From Starkeya sp. ORNL1 (lineage in GTDB: Bacteria; Pseudomonadota; Alphaproteobacteria; Rhizobiales; Xanthobacteraceae): a stretch of DNA of 64,000 bases. A model generated the notes under the pieces. The model searched no databases. It worked only from the letters and a program-made list of their open reading frames with translations, and was not told where the DNA came from. Below are positions 63,248 through 64,000 of the stretch, piece by piece (position 1 is the first letter of the stretch; every line of letters starts with the position of its first letter). The position numbers and the translations under genes were made by a program. The stretch covers positions 1,674,001-1,738,000 of the forward strand of contig NZ_CP048834.1 of assembly GCF_012971745.1 (NCBI RefSeq). Reading direction: 5' to 3'.

Positions 63248-63682
63248 CTACAGGATCGCGCGGGTCTTCAGGAATGCCAGATAGCGCGGATGCTCATTGG
63301 CGAAGATTTCCGCTCCCTCCAGAGCATAGGCGCGGATGAGTTCGTCGGCGGCACGATCAAGCTCTCCGCGACCATGGAGAACTTGACCAAATCTCAAATG
63401 CAGAAACGGATTGCCGATCGCACCAGGACACGTCATCGCGTAAGCCAACGTGTCATACGCAGACTTCATGTTGCCACCAAGAAAGCAGGCGTCGGCGATT
63501 GCTGCAAGTATCCATGTCGATGCGTTCCATTCATTTTTTGGAATTGGCACCAACTCCCAAGCCTTGCCGTATGCGCCTACAGCGTTCTTGAAGGCGCCCG
63601 CCTTTGCGAGAGCATCGCCATTGGCGCAAAATGCCTTGATCTGTTCATATACAGTATCGTCCAATTCTTTTCCGGTCGGCAT
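63248..63682 (-). CDS. TPR-like protein, 144 aa
   Basis: From the ATG at 63680-63682 the product reads as antiparallel helix pairs: ALAKAGAFKNAVGAYGKAWE, NASTWILAAIADACFLGGNM, SAYDTLAYAMTCPGAIGNPF, and GQVLHGRGELDRAADELIRA with YALEGAEIF. This is a tetratricopeptide-type solenoid of about three repeats. Its start is within three bases of the stop of the preceding (rightward-lying) gene (TAGTAATG), so the pair is coupled. In such pairs a small TPR protein is often an immunity or chaperone partner; that is speculation here. Composition is less GC-rich than neighbours. Confidence 0.7.
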   Translation of the reverse strand: MPTGKELDDTVYEQIKAFCANGDALAKAGAFKNAVGAYGKAWELVPIPKNEWNASTWILAAIADACFLGGNMKSAYDTLAYAMTCPGAIGNPFLHLRFGQVLHGRGELDRAADELIRAYALEGAEIFANEHPRYLAFLKTRAIL

Positions 63683-63684
63683 TA

Positions 63685-64000
63685 CTAGTTTTCCCTTATC
63701 CTCACGGGCTCCGGCGCGCGTGGCTCCAGATAAGTCTGTTGCAAGCGCGGGCCTTCTGGCCGATTGACGGAACTGGGTTGCAGAAAATAATTGTCGGCGT
63801 CCAGCATAAATGCGCGTACCTCGGGTGATTTTTCTCCTGTGAAACGTCCGATATCGTTCCACCACACGACGACGGGAATTCTGTGCCATATCTATGGTCG
63901 AATCGATAAGCATCCAGTCGCCGTCCGGAGCCAAAAGCTCAAGATCATGCGGGTTCCCTCGTAGTAACGGTCCCTCTACCGTGGTTCTATCTTCGTAAGA
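63685..64000 (-). pseudogene. 3' part of an unknown gene, apparently frameshifted, entering from outside the window
   Basis: One frame from the window edge reads LLRGNPHDLELLAPDGDWML then IDSTIDM. A second frame from about 63890 reads WHRIPVVVWWNDIGRFTGEK, RAFMLDADNYFLQ and ends with TAG at 63685. Each half looks coding but they are in different frames, joined near 63885-63900. A sequencing error is possible. The family was not recognised; the 5' end is outside. Confidence 0.45.

Overview
The window is high-GC, densely coded chromosomal DNA from an alphaproteobacterium, most likely Hyphomicrobiales and probably Xanthobacteraceae-like. The signs are DUF2865, DUF992, DUF3175 and HxlR genes, class II DAHP synthase, TctCBA, and palindromic intergenic repeats of the 'CATCCTTCGAGG...CACCTCAGGATGA' type common in that order. 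No rRNA, CRISPR array or replication origin was seen. One tRNA gene, tRNA-Val(CAC), lies at 43694-43768.

Layout. 1-8.07 kb: HxlR regulator (partial) divergent from a glutathione S-transferase; an ECF sigma factor with its DGPF partner; DoxX; a two-TM hypothetical; an L,D-transpeptidase convergent with an SH3-like secreted protein; and a duplicated tail of the transpeptidase gene. 8.1-13.6 kb: an accessory island of visibly lower GC. It holds a DUF4917 (SIR2-like) gene split by an IS5/IS427-type element, a second decayed transpeptidase tail, and a tightly coupled four-gene operon (STAS-like/winged helix, small beta-rich protein, Cys-rich DUF4417-like protein, GHKL ATPase). This operon is the best candidate for an undescribed system. 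13.6-43.3 kb: mostly housekeeping genes: Atm1-type ABC exporter with ArsR regulator, LOG family, MscS, cimA, cysS, creA, DUF2865, gltX, pentapeptide protein, nadE, HxlR and an alcohol dehydrogenase, FAD monooxygenase, class II DAHP synthase, gor, tctCBA, DUF2059, rpiA and gph.

43.7-47.2 kb: an eroded region behind tRNA-Val. It carries two small peptides with a lasso-type leader signature, remnants of an SRAP (YedK-like) gene and of a probable nitronate monooxygenase, then DUF992, a LysE exporter and a three-repeat ricin-type lectin. 47.4-64 kb: two small coupled genes, a large secreted Gly-rich repeat protein, DUF3175, a GlsB/YeaQ membrane protein, an arylsulfatase, DUF2278 with a lamin-tail-like end, a glycosyltransferase/glycogen-debranching pair, a BBE-type FAD oxidoreductase, PPK2, and a TPR-like gene behind a gene that seems frameshifted and runs out of the window.

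Intergenic space is shaped by at least fourteen complete copies of one ~100 bp dyad repeat, plus partial copies. Two clear copies and one degenerate copy of a MITE-like element (termini GAGCCTGA[CT]TC) occur, and two of these have inserted into the dyad repeat. Functional calls come from motifs and family knowledge only; no database search was run.
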